From assembly GCA_026414225.1 (NCBI GenBank), contig JAOAJK010000003.1, positions 1-64,000 of the forward strand: DNA of 64,000 bases. The letters are read 5' to 3'. Below the pieces are notes generated by a model. It ran no database searches, was not told the origin of the DNA, and worked only from the letters and a program-made list of their open reading frames with translations. The position numbers were made by a program, and so were the translations under genes. This DNA is from Thermoplasmata archaeon. Its GTDB lineage: Archaea; Thermoplasmatota; Thermoplasmata; Lutacidiplasmatales; SKW197. The number at the start of each line of letters is the position of its first letter. Position 1 is the first letter of the stretch. Below, one piece after another: positions 16,876 through 25,600 of the stretch.

Positions 16876-17943
16876 ATGGTTCCAAAAAAGAAGATTCTGG
16901 ACATCCTCGGCGCCTACGACCTGAAAAACCTTACGATTGCAACTGTGTGCTCCCACTCCAGCTTGCAGATTTTCCATGGAGCAAGGAAGGAGGGGTTTAA
17001 AACCCTGGGAATAGCGATTGGCAGGGAACCCAAGTTCTACGGTGCATTCCCGCTCGCAAAACCGGACAAATTTATGGTCCTGAACTCCTACCAGGAAATT
17101 CCGGACATTGTTGAGAAATTGAAGGAGGAGAATGCTGTTATCATTCCCCACGGCTCGTTTGTGGAATACCTCGGGCACAAAAAATTTGAGGAACTGGAAA
17201 TCCCGACATTCGGAAACCGTGCTGTGCTTGAGTGGGAGTCCGACAGGGAAAAGTCAAGGCAGTGGCTGGAGAGCGCAGGGATTGAGATGCCGATGAAATT
17301 TGATGACCCCAGAAAAATAGACCGGCCTGTGCTGGTAAAATTCTACGGGGCCAAGGGGGGAAAGGGCTTCTTCATTGCGAAGAACTATGAGGAATTCATG
17401 GCCGTGAACCCGCAGGAAAGATATACAATCCAGGAGTATGTGATCGGCACGAGGTATTACATTCACTACTTCTACTCTCCGATTAAGGAGGAGGGCTACA
17501 AACTCTCAAAAGGCACGCTCGAACTGCTCGGCATGGATAGGCGGGATGAAGCCAATATCGATGAGGTGTACAAGGTGGGTAGCATCGAGCGGCTCCGCGA
17601 GCTGGGCTGGAGGCAGACATTTGTTGTAACTGGCAATGTGGAGGTTGTGATGAGGGAATCCCTGCTGCCGAAGGTTCTAGAAATGGGAGAAAAGGTGGTA
17701 GAACGCTCATTCCAGCTTTTCGGAGGAATGATTGGCCCCTTCTGCCTTGAAACCATTGTCACGGATGAGCTCAAAATCAAGGTTTTTGAAATCTCTGCAA
17801 GAATTGTAGCGGGCACAAATGTTGCAGTCGGTGGAAGCCCCTACTCCGAGCTTGTAGAGCCAGGAATGTCGACGGGAAGAAGAATTGCAAGGGAGATAAA
17901 GATAGCGGCAGAGAAACACCGGCTGGAAGAAATAATTTCGTAA
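16876..17943 (+). CDS. purP: FAICAR synthetase PurP
   Basis: The archaeal ATP-grasp ligase that makes formyl-AICAR from AICAR, formate and ATP, the penultimate step of IMP synthesis in many archaea. HSSLQIFHGARKEGF at the N terminus, the HGSFVEYLG segment, VKFYGAKGGKGFF (ATP-grasp loop) and the metal-binding FEISARIVAGTN near the end are all PurP hallmarks. 355 residues is normal. It is transcribed alone from a leaderless promoter. glyA and pyrE nearby make a loose nucleotide/C1 neighbourhood, but they are not in one operon. Confidence 0.94.
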   Translation: MVPKKKILDILGAYDLKNLTIATVCSHSSLQIFHGARKEGFKTLGIAIGREPKFYGAFPLAKPDKFMVLNSYQEIPDIVEKLKEENAVIIPHGSFVEYLGHKKFEELEIPTFGNRAVLEWESDREKSRQWLESAGIEMPMKFDDPRKIDRPVLVKFYGAKGGKGFFIAKNYEEFMAVNPQERYTIQEYVIGTRYYIHYFYSPIKEEGYKLSKGTLELLGMDRRDEANIDEVYKVGSIERLRELGWRQTFVVTGNVEVVMRESLLPKVLEMGEKVVERSFQLFGGMIGPFCLETIVTDELKIKVFEISARIVAGTNVAVGGSPYSELVEPGMSTGRRIAREIKIAAEKHRLEEIIS

Positions 17944-18058
17944 TGCAAGACATCCTGCTATTGCGATAAAAAAACACGGGAGGACACGAACCGCAGGGTA
18001 TATATCTCCCTTTGAGTATCAACTATTTGGGCATCCGCGCTGCATCAAAAATGTGGTG

Positions 18059-19600
18059 ATGGATATGCTGGGAAAAGGAGTAGAGAAGAGTGATGGAATC
18101 GAGGTAGTGCTAACAACAGATGAAACCCTGCTTTCAGAATACAGGAACATCCCGCTCGGGCAATTTTTCAGCTGTGTTCCGAGCGATAGAATGCTCTCCA
18201 GATTCGTGCACCGTATGCTGATGCCAAGGACCTTTGCGAAAGAGCCGGTGCTGGATTTTGCCCCCATGGGACTGAGAAGGTTTGAGGCCGCCGTTGCAAG
18301 GGACATTGGAAAAGGAAATGTTGTGGTGGCATCTCCCCATTATCTGGAAAAGTTCATCGGGAAGAGAACGCGGATTGTGGGCATCCACACCATGGACCCG
18401 CTCGGGCTCGGGCCTGTTTCGCTGATGTTCACGAGCGGAGGAAAACACATCTCGTTCACAAAATTCATGTTTATGCGGGTGCTCCAGCAGATTCCGAAGG
18501 AAAGGGATTTCAAGGTGGTCATAGGGGGCTGTGGTACCTGGCAGCTTGAGAATTTCCCTGAAAAAATGGAAGAGCTTGGAATAGACCATGTCGTTAGCGG
18601 CGAGTGCGACCACCTGGCTGGTAAGGTGGTCCAGGAGATAGAGAATGGAAGTGCCGGACGTATCGTCCAGATAAAGGAGCCGGCCCCACTTGAAACTATC
18701 TGTCCGAACCTCGGGGCCACAATGATAGGGCTCGTTGAAGTTATGCGGGGCTGCGGAAGGGGCTGCAGGTTCTGCCAGCCCAACATGAGAAAGGCAAGGT
18801 ACATCCCGCTGGAGATTGTGAGGAACGATGTGGAAATTAACCTGAAACACGGAGTAACCAAGGTCTGGATGCACTCCGATGACATCTTTCTTTACAAGGT
18901 GGAAAGCAGGGAGTTCTATCCGAACACCGATGCAATCAAGGAATTGTTTTCCTTTGTCATGGGCATCAAGGGGGTGACCCACGCGAATCCAACCCATGGT
19001 TCCCTAGCAGCGATTGCCGCGGCACCCGAGCTGATACCGGAACTCTCAAAAATTCTCCGAGCCGGTCCTGACAGATGGATCGGAATCCAGCCAGGTCTTG
19101 AGACGGGTTCTGGACAGCTCATGGAGAAGATAATGCCGCGAAAAACCCTCCCGTTCAAGCCATCAGAATGGCCTGAAGTGGTTGTTAACGCTGTGAAAAT
19201 TCTGAACCAGAACTACTGGCTGCCTGGGATGACCCTTATTCTCGGACTACCAGAGGAAAACCAGGAGGATGTAGAGGAAAGCATTGCGCTCATTGATAGA
19301 ATGGAGAAGGAGGGGCTTCACTTCGTCGTGGCACCGCTTGCGTTTGTCCCGCTGGCTGCCTGGAAGGAACGGGGTTTCTTTGACTTCACTACGCAGTTTG
19401 ACGAGGCGAGATTTAACCTGGTTTACAAATGCTGGAAGCACACAATAAAGGAGATTGACACAATGTTTGATAGCGTCTCAAAACTCAGAGGCCTTTCAAA
19501 GCCGGTGCTGGATGCAGTTGCAAAACACGGCTCCAGATATGTGCTGAGACACATTGAGAAGTGGGGAATGCGGCACGGGTTCAGGGTGAGGGTGTCCTGA
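18059..19600 (+). CDS. radical SAM protein with N-terminal B12-binding-like domain
   Basis: About 513 residues. Residues about 80-200 look like a cobalamin-binding Rossmann fold (VVIGGCGTWQL, SGECDHLAG). The radical SAM core follows with MRGCGRGCRFCQP (CxxxCxxC), and GLPEENQEDVEESI is the SAM-contacting beta-strand region. It resembles the large uncharacterised archaeal family of B12-binding-domain radical SAM proteins (YgiQ/Elp3-like barrel); substrate unknown. Start is uncertain: GTG 18053, ATG 18059 and ATG 18065 are in frame and close together, and GGTGAT immediately before 18065 could serve it. A GGGTATATATC box at about 18000 implies a leader of about 30 nt. Confidence 0.82.
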   Translation: MDMLGKGVEKSDGIEVVLTTDETLLSEYRNIPLGQFFSCVPSDRMLSRFVHRMLMPRTFAKEPVLDFAPMGLRRFEAAVARDIGKGNVVVASPHYLEKFIGKRTRIVGIHTMDPLGLGPVSLMFTSGGKHISFTKFMFMRVLQQIPKERDFKVVIGGCGTWQLENFPEKMEELGIDHVVSGECDHLAGKVVQEIENGSAGRIVQIKEPAPLETICPNLGATMIGLVEVMRGCGRGCRFCQPNMRKARYIPLEIVRNDVEINLKHGVTKVWMHSDDIFLYKVESREFYPNTDAIKELFSFVMGIKGVTHANPTHGSLAAIAAAPELIPELSKILRAGPDRWIGIQPGLETGSGQLMEKIMPRKTLPFKPSEWPEVVVNAVKILNQNYWLPGMTLILGLPEENQEDVEESIALIDRMEKEGLHFVVAPLAFVPLAAWKERGFFDFTTQFDEARFNLVYKCWKHTIKEIDTMFDSVSKLRGLSKPVLDAVAKHGSRYVLRHIEKWGMRHGFRVRVS

Positions 19601-19606
19601 TAACCA

Positions 19607-19612
19607 TTATAT
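19607..19612 (+). promoter_or_regulatory. TATA box for pyrE
   Basis: TTATAT, 7 nt after the radical SAM stop, is centred 26 nt before the ATG at 19636. It supports the shorter pyrE start. Confidence 0.5.
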
Positions 19613-19635
19613 GCCCCCTTTCTCTCCCCTCTTCC

Positions 19636-20160
19636 ATGGACCAAAAAACAGAACTAATCAGGTTGCTGAAGGGCTGCGGGGCCCTCAAATTCGGAAAGTT
19701 TGTGCTTACATCTGGCAAGGAAAGCAATTACTATGTAGACATAAAGCTTGCAGTGACGAAACCGGAAATTCTCTCGAAAATAGCCGAAATGATGGCAGTG
19801 CATGTGGAGAACGAAAAGTTGATTGCAGGCATGGAACTGGGGGCGGTGCCACTCGCCACCGCCGTCTCGCTTAAAACAAACAAGCCGTTTCTCATAATCC
19901 GGAAGGGCGAGCGAACCCATGGAACCATGAAACAGATTGAAGGCGAGTTCAAACCTGGCGATGAGGTTGTCCTTGTGGAAGATGTGTGCACCACCGCAGG
20001 TTCGGTCCTTAAATCCATTGATATCCTCAGAAATTCCGGTTGTGTGGTAAATAAGGCAATTGTGGTCGTGGACAGGGAGGAAGGAGGCGGCGAGGCAGTA
20101 GCTGCGAAAAATGTGAAACTCCTCTCGCTCCTCAAAGCCAGAGAACTGAAAGAGGGATAG
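19636..20160 (+). CDS. pyrE: orotate phosphoribosyltransferase
   Basis: Forms OMP from orotate and PRPP in pyrimidine synthesis. The PRPP-binding loop VVLVEDVCTTAGSV, the dimer loop region RKGERTHGT and the N-terminal FVLTSGKESNYYVDIK are diagnostic. The track's 199-residue version starts inside the upstream gene. The ATG at 19636 gives 174 residues, the normal archaeal length, at leaderless distance from a TATA box. endA follows after 4 nt and is probably in the same transcript. Confidence 0.95.
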   Translation: MDQKTELIRLLKGCGALKFGKFVLTSGKESNYYVDIKLAVTKPEILSKIAEMMAVHVENEKLIAGMELGAVPLATAVSLKTNKPFLIIRKGERTHGTMKQIEGEFKPGDEVVLVEDVCTTAGSVLKSIDILRNSGCVVNKAIVVVDREEGGGEAVAAKNVKLLSLLKARELKEG

Positions 20161-20164
20161 ACGG

Positions 20165-21220
20165 ATGGAGGCAATTCTTGAAAAAGATATTGCCATAATA
20201 AATAACCCCTCCGAGGCATCCCAGATTTACAACAAGGGACATTTTGGCGAACCCCAGTCTGGTGGCTCCCTCGTGCTTGACCTTTTTGAAACCGCTTACC
20301 TCCTCGAGTTCAGGAAATTTGAGTTGAAAGATGCGGACGGGCGAACCTACACGCTCCAGGACATGATTAACTACGGTTCAAAGAAAGAAAAAACCTTTGA
20401 AATCAAGTACATCGTTTACAGGGATATGAGGACAAGGGGTTATGTCCTGAAGAAAGGAAACGGCGAGATTCACTTTCTCGTATATCCAAGAGGCAGCATT
20501 CCCACAAAGACACCTGCAAAGTTCTGGATGCTTGCAATTTCTGAGAGGCAGGTATTTGACTACGGCAAGCTCTATTCCCTTCTTGAGGCTGCATGTGCCC
20601 AGAGAAAGGAGGTCCTGCTCGGTGTTGTCGATGAGGAAAGCGATATCACCTATTATTCGGTGAAAAATTCAGTGCCGAAAGGTGGGTTTACGGAGACTGG
20701 AGAGCCAATGGCTACTGGCGTGTTTATTGAGGACAGGGTCATGGTGTTTGATGAAAACGAGTCCAGAGCCCTGTATTCCGCTGGCTTCTACGGCCACATG
20801 GTCGGCACCCGCCTCCAGCTCTCGCTCACCGAAGCTTACTATCTCTGCGAAGAAGGGCGGCTGAGGGTGATGGATGCGAGGAGCCAGAAGGAGCTGAATG
20901 TCGGGGACTTTCTGAAAAAATGCAGGAAAATCCAGAAGGATTTTGACGAAAGGTTGAGAGTTTACAGGGAGCTCAAGTCAAGGAACCTGATTGTGAAAAC
21001 CGGGTTCAAGTATGGCACCCATTTCAGAGCTTACGAGGACGACCCTGACAAAACCCATGCAAAGTATTTGGTCCATGCTTTGAAGAGAAATTACCGGGGC
21101 TCCTGGCCCGACATAAGCGGGGCTGTGCGTCTGGCACATGGAGTCAGAAAGACAATTGTTTTTGCTGGCGTCGGGGAACAGAAAATAACCTACCTATCGC
21201 TGGAAAGGACAAGACCGTGA
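20165..21220 (+). CDS. endA: tRNA-splicing endonuclease, two-repeat form
   Basis: Cuts bulge-helix-bulge motifs in pre-tRNA. The 351 residues hold two copies of the endonuclease unit. The first (about 1-165) lacks the catalytic set. The second (about 185-345) has it: Tyr in GFKYGTHFRAY, His in THAKYLVHAL and Lys in GVRKTIVFAG. This is the homodimeric alpha2-type plan known from Archaeoglobus and Thermoplasma. It is, however, some 45-60 residues longer than the roughly 290-305 I recall for those enzymes, so an extra loop or linker is likely. Its substrate in this window is the doubly interrupted tRNA-Lys at 33887. Confidence 0.92.
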   Translation: MEAILEKDIAIINNPSEASQIYNKGHFGEPQSGGSLVLDLFETAYLLEFRKFELKDADGRTYTLQDMINYGSKKEKTFEIKYIVYRDMRTRGYVLKKGNGEIHFLVYPRGSIPTKTPAKFWMLAISERQVFDYGKLYSLLEAACAQRKEVLLGVVDEESDITYYSVKNSVPKGGFTETGEPMATGVFIEDRVMVFDENESRALYSAGFYGHMVGTRLQLSLTEAYYLCEEGRLRVMDARSQKELNVGDFLKKCRKIQKDFDERLRVYRELKSRNLIVKTGFKYGTHFRAYEDDPDKTHAKYLVHALKRNYRGSWPDISGAVRLAHGVRKTIVFAGVGEQKITYLSLERTRP

Positions 21221-21242
21221 AAAATAATTGTTGAGAAAAAGT

Positions 21243-21866
21243 TTAAGAGTATTTCAGCTTCAGCACATTCACCTGCGTCCTGCGCTCTCTTCTCCAGTGG
21301 GCATGTCTGCTGGGCCTGAGATTCTCCGCGCCCTTGCCCTTCCACCGGAGCCCCCTACCACGTTTCCCCGCGGCAGTTAAACCCCTGTAAACCCTGCCTC
21401 TCTGGGTGTTCCTGCCTATCCAGTTTATTTTCGGGTCGCGCATTATCGCAGGATGCCAGGGATCTACCAGAATGACCTCAAAGTACTTGTGCTTTCCATC
21501 CTCGCCCACCCAGTAAGAATTGAGCACTTCCAGGTTCGGGTATTTCTTGTTGGCCCTTTCCTCCGCAATCCATCGCAAGCTCTTCTTCACTGTCATCTTG
21601 AGGATACCCTTGTGCTTGGGTCTTCTCCCTGCTTTTATCGCCCGCTTCTGCAGATTGCCCCGCCTGACCCGCACCCTTACCAGCACGAAACCCTGTTTGG
21701 CTTTATACCCGAGTGCCCTTGCCCTGTCCAGCCGTGTGGGTTTCTCGATTCTCGTGCAGGCCTCCTGCTGCCTCCACTGAATCATCCGTTCCTTCAGTAA
21801 CCTGTCCACATACGAGTCATCGAGGTCTTTCCAGGCATCTCTGATATACTGGTACATCCCTTTCAT
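21243..21866 (-). CDS. rpl15e: 50S ribosomal protein L15e (eL15)
   Basis: Starts [13 protein letters not shown], with the basic [23 protein letters not shown] core and the family's C-terminal [17 protein letters not shown]-type tail. The track begins at a GTG seven codons upstream; the ATG at 21866 follows GGTGTGAT and matches the family N terminus, giving 207 residues. It is monocistronic here and convergent with endA. Confidence 0.96.
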   Translation of the reverse strand: MKGMYQYIRDAWKDLDDSYVDRLLKERMIQWRQQEACTRIEKPTRLDRARALGYKAKQGFVLVRVRVRRGNLQKRAIKAGRRPKHKGILKMTVKKSLRWIAEERANKKYPNLEVLNSYWVGEDGKHKYFEVILVDPWHPAIMRDPKINWIGRNTQRGRVYRGLTAAGKRGRGLRWKGKGAENLRPSRHAHWRRERRTQVNVLKLKYS

Positions 21867-21893
21867 GGTATCACACCCTGTTCGCACTCCACA

Positions 21894-22076
21894 TTACTTC
21901 ATTGTGATTGCCTGCACTGGACATGCATCCACGCATGCCCCGCAGTCTATGCACGAATCAGGGTTTACAATCTTGGACTTGCCATCTGCAATCTCATAGA
22001 CCTTCGGGTCTGCGGGACATACATCCACGCAACTGCCGCAACCGATGCATTTCTCTTCATCCACTACAGTTGGCAT
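21894..22076 (-). CDS. 2[4Fe-4S] ferredoxin, 60 aa
   Basis: Two cluster motifs are clear: CIGCGSCVDVCPADP and CIDCGACVDACPVQA, each donating three Cys to one cluster and the fourth to the other. It is a soluble low-potential electron carrier. The ORF track extends it to 121 residues with an implausible N terminus; the ATG at 22076 (MPTVVDEEKC) follows an AGGATG site. The implied promoter is the ATTATATAC element at about 22117-22128, shared back-to-back with a rightward TATA box. Spacing between clusters is slightly longer than in clostridial ferredoxins. Confidence 0.93.
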   Translation of the reverse strand: MPTVVDEEKCIGCGSCVDVCPADPKVYEIADGKSKIVNPDSCIDCGACVDACPVQAITMK

Positions 22077-22122
22077 TTTGACACATCCTGCACAAATTGT
22101 GCGAACTCTCCATACACATTTT

Positions 22123-22132
22123 GTATATAATA
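22123..22132 (+). promoter_or_regulatory. TATA element, apparently bidirectional (ferredoxin left, hairpin RNA right)
   Basis: GTATATAATA is centred about 25 nt before the first base of a strong hairpin at 22151. Its complement also reads as a TATA box about 48 nt from the ferredoxin ATG. Confidence 0.4.
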
Positions 22133-22150
22133 CTTTGTTTTGAGGTACAA

Positions 22151-22230
22151 GGCAGCGGAACGCTGCCGCGGGTTCTGGCATCAAAAAAATTAGTGGACAT
22201 GGAGAAACTGGGTCTGTTGCCAGTATCTCC
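22151..22230 (+). ncRNA. candidate structured RNA with two strong hairpins
   Basis: GGCAGCG-GAA-CGCTGCC (22151-22167) is a perfect 7-bp stem with a triloop. GGAGAAACTGG-GTCTGTTG-CCAGTATCTCC (22201-22230) is an 11-pair stem with one A-A mismatch and an 8-nt loop. Both fill the gap between divergent genes, after a TATA box placed so that transcription would start at the first stem. A second TATA box at 22250 serves the next gene. No C/D-box motifs or obvious H/ACA pocket are seen, so the class is unknown; it could instead be a DNA-level regulatory feature. Confidence 0.35.
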
Positions 22231-22249
22231 CGATTGCCTTGCAAAACCC

Positions 22250-22257
22250 TTATATAC
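22250..22257 (+). promoter_or_regulatory. TATA box for the 129-aa protein gene
   Basis: TTATATAC, about 39 nt before the ATG at 22292. It leaves a leader of about 13 nt that contains the AGGTGG ribosome-binding site. Confidence 0.5.
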
Positions 22258-22291
22258 ACGGTTCACTATTGAAAGATACACAGGTGGAAAG

Positions 22292-22681
22292 ATGAAAGCA
22301 AGAAGTGGACACATTCTGATAAAGGGAAAAGTGGACTGGTACAAGCTCCAGGATGTTTATAGCGAGGTGTTCACTACCTTTCTTAAGGAAACCAAGCAAT
22401 GGAATGAAAATGAACCAGAACTCAATGATGTGCTTCTGTGCATGAACATTATGGACATTCAGAGAAACCGTAAACCGGAGGGTTACAATCGCCCCGGTTT
22501 CATGCGGCTCTTCTTCCCGATAAGGGAGGATGGACGGATTGAGTTCTGCATCTACAGAAATTCAAAGTGTGCGGAAGTGGTGAACATCACCCAGGACATT
22601 GCAAAAATTCTCGAGAAAAATGGCATTGAAAGTGAGGTTATTTTTGACAAGATGCTTCTCCATGCGAATAAGAAAAAGTAG
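22292..22681 (+). CDS. hypothetical protein, 129 aa
   Basis: A cytosolic mixed alpha/beta protein. I do not recognise the family. The track's 194-residue ORF includes an upstream non-coding stretch; the ATG at 22292 (MKARSGHILIKGKVDW) follows AGGTGGAAAG and a TATA box. Visible elements are an N-terminal strand, a helix (WYKLQDVYSEVFTTFLKET), a strand-rich middle (GFMRLFFPIREDGRIEFCIYR) and a helix-turn-strand end (TQDIAKILEKNGIESEVIFDKML). The pattern hints at a small ligand-binding or dimeric fold but nothing more. Confidence 0.65.
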   Translation: MKARSGHILIKGKVDWYKLQDVYSEVFTTFLKETKQWNENEPELNDVLLCMNIMDIQRNRKPEGYNRPGFMRLFFPIREDGRIEFCIYRNSKCAEVVNITQDIAKILEKNGIESEVIFDKMLLHANKKK

Positions 22682-22697
22682 TAGCGGTAAGAATTTT

Positions 22698-25600
22698 TCA
22701 GTATTTTTGCTGCGGGTTCTGGGGTTGCTGCGGGTAGGGTGAGCCAGGTTGCTGCGGTGGATAACCACCAGGCGGCGGTTGATAGTAGGGCTGCTGGTAG
22801 TAGGGTGGTTGCTGGACCTGCTGGGGCTTTGGAGGTTTGCGGGCATGGAGGGCGTAAGCTACTGCACAGATGACAACCACAACCAGTAAAAGCCCAACCA
22901 TCACGATAAGCCATAATGGGATCTCGCCTAAAAATCCAGATGGAGGTGTCCCGGTTTCTATGTTCACAATCAGCAACTCGGTGGTTGCATTTCCCTCCTT
23001 GAAGTTCTCCTTGGCTGCACTCACGGCAATTCTCACAGTGGTATTGCCGCTCACCTCGGGGGCTTTGAATTCCACAACGAGTTTCCCGCCGGCATCAGTG
23101 AAGTCCGTTTTTGTGAAATAGGTTCTGTTTTCGTCCGAAATTACGATGGAAACCTCCGCATCTTCCACACCGTTTCCGTCCGCACTCACTATAGTGACCA
23201 GCTCCACAGTGCTACCCTCGTTCACAGTCGTGTTTACCAGGATTTCAACGAGAAGCTGGAGCATCGGAAGCACCGTAATGTTAACGGTGCCCGTGCATTT
23301 CTTGTAGCCGGCTTTCTCCGCCATAACCGTGATGGTTGCGGTTGTAGGGACATCCACAATTGCGGGAGAGTACACAACAGGAGTCATAGGGGTACCGGCA
23401 GCATTGGTTTTTGTGGTTTCTGGCACTACAATTCCCAGGGTGGTAGTTATCGTGAGATTTGCCCCGCCGACAGGTGAGGTCCCTACGGTCACAAGAATCC
23501 CGATTTCCATTGTTTCGTAGCACATCATCGTCCCCTTCTCCACCGAGAGGTTGAGCTTAAGCGTTGCTAGCTCTGGGTACACATTCACCGTGAGGTTAAG
23601 CATTGCACTGGTGTAACCGCTCCTGGTGACATAGATTCTTAACATGCACTCCGTCACCGTTGTCACATACGGAGCCGTTACATTTGTGGTGAAAATTCCA
23701 GCGGTGGTGAATCCGTCGGTTTTGTTCACTGCGAGTCCATTGGTTGCCTCAATGTGGATAGAAGCACTATCAACTGGTTGATTTGCTTCGTCCTTCACCG
23801 AGACATTGAGTTCCGCGGTTTCGTTAGAATTGAGCGCATCAGGGATTAGTGTGGCATTCATGTAGAGAGGGGGCAGCACTATTTTTATATCCATCTGGGT
23901 GGTTCCATTCGCATACCCCTGTTTCGCGGCAATCACATTGATTGTCACCACTGTTTCTGCGGTCACAACCGGTGCGGTATAGACCGCGGCAAATTCGCCA
24001 GTGAGATTTGTTTTTCCTGTCTGGGGACTTACACTTCCCGAGGCGGTGGTGAGAACCACATCTGCATCGGAAATGGAGGTACCTGATTCGGTGACAGTTA
24101 CAAGCAGATTTGAGCTGCCTCCAGACCTTACTACTGTGGGCTCTGCTTTAATCTTCACCACCAGCGATTTTTCGTAAACCGTGACATCGTAAACTGGAGT
24201 GGCGTTCAGGTTTCCACAGAGGTCCTTTGCCTCAATATAATAGCTCAGTCCTCCAACGGTTACAGCAGTGCCTGGAATGGTGGCAGTATAGTTGCTGCTT
24301 ACATTAGACATCAGGATGCTGGTATATCCCGGGTCAGAGGTCTTTTTGTAATGCACCATTGCCTCCTTCACACCCTTGTTATCGGTGATAACCGCGTCGA
24401 TTTTTATGCTCGCGCCTGCAAGCCATGAGGTTACGGGGGTGTGCACAATTTCCGGCTTTACAGGGTCAGCATGGGCGTTGTCCAGTGTAAAATTGGAATC
24501 GGACATATCAAAAGCCGTCAGGTTCTGGGCATCCACCGCATATATTCCTATTCTGTAGTTGGGCCCGTCCTGGAGTCCCCAGGTATCCCACGCATAGCTG
24601 CCCTGCGAAGCTGGAATGTTGCGGGCAATCTCAATCCAGGTGGTTCCATTGTCCGTGGAATAAAAGAGGTCCACGGTGTTTGCCCCTGCAACACTCCAGG
24701 TTATGCTCACGGTGCCCGACACATTTTCCCCGCCATTTGGTGATGTCACCGTGACTGAAGGAGGGGACGAGCCAGTCAAAAACTTCAGAATTTTATCCAT
24801 TATATCGTTTCTGGCATTCGTGTCCTGAATGTCCTCAAATGCAAACGCAAAGTAAACCATCCTATAGCCACCTGAATATCTTATGGCTGCATCAGTTTTT
24901 CCGCTTACCTGCCCGTATGAATTAAAAGTGTCCTGCTGGAAGGAAACAGTACCGCCGTTGTTTGTGATGTCATCAGGGTAGAATCCGTAATTCATGTTAT
25001 CTTTTATCAAAGTGCCGGCAGTGTAGGCATCACCTATCGGGTCGCCTGCCTGTCCGTAAATATTTGACTGTGTTGGCGGGTTGGTTGTACTATCGGAGGG
25101 CACATCTCGGTTATAGGTGGCATGCAGGTAGTTCGTGTAGAAGGACTGCTCGGACGCAGTGCCCCCATTGGCAAATATATCCCAGCCAATGTCCTGGCCT
25201 GAAACAAACAGATTGCCTCCTGCATCCAGGTAGGCCTTCAGGATGTTGGTTTCATTCTGCCTCAGCTGGGGATAACATTCACTCGTGTGCCATACAATTG
25301 CCTTGAAATTCCCCATTGCGTAAATATTGGGTGCACCTTGGGTGTTGTAGTCCCAGTAACCGAGCAGCCAGCCCTTGCTCTCAATCGCATCCGAATAGTA
25401 TTTATCCAGATTCACGCCAGAATCATCGTCGACCAGCAGGATGTTGCCCCGCTTCGTGGTGAAGGTGAAATGCGCTCCGTTGTTATCCTCAAGTGTGGGA
25501 TGCCCTGAGGGGTCCGTGGAAAGCACATCAAATACATAGGTGGTATCAGGCATCAAGCCGATGAGTTTGAGGGAATGATGCAAAACACTGGTGTTGGCGG

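Noticed and set aside
22151-22230. C/D-box or H/ACA guide RNA identity for the hairpin pair
   Set aside because: No paired C and D boxes and no pseudouridylation pocket with a 3' ACA could be found; only the generic structured-RNA call is kept.
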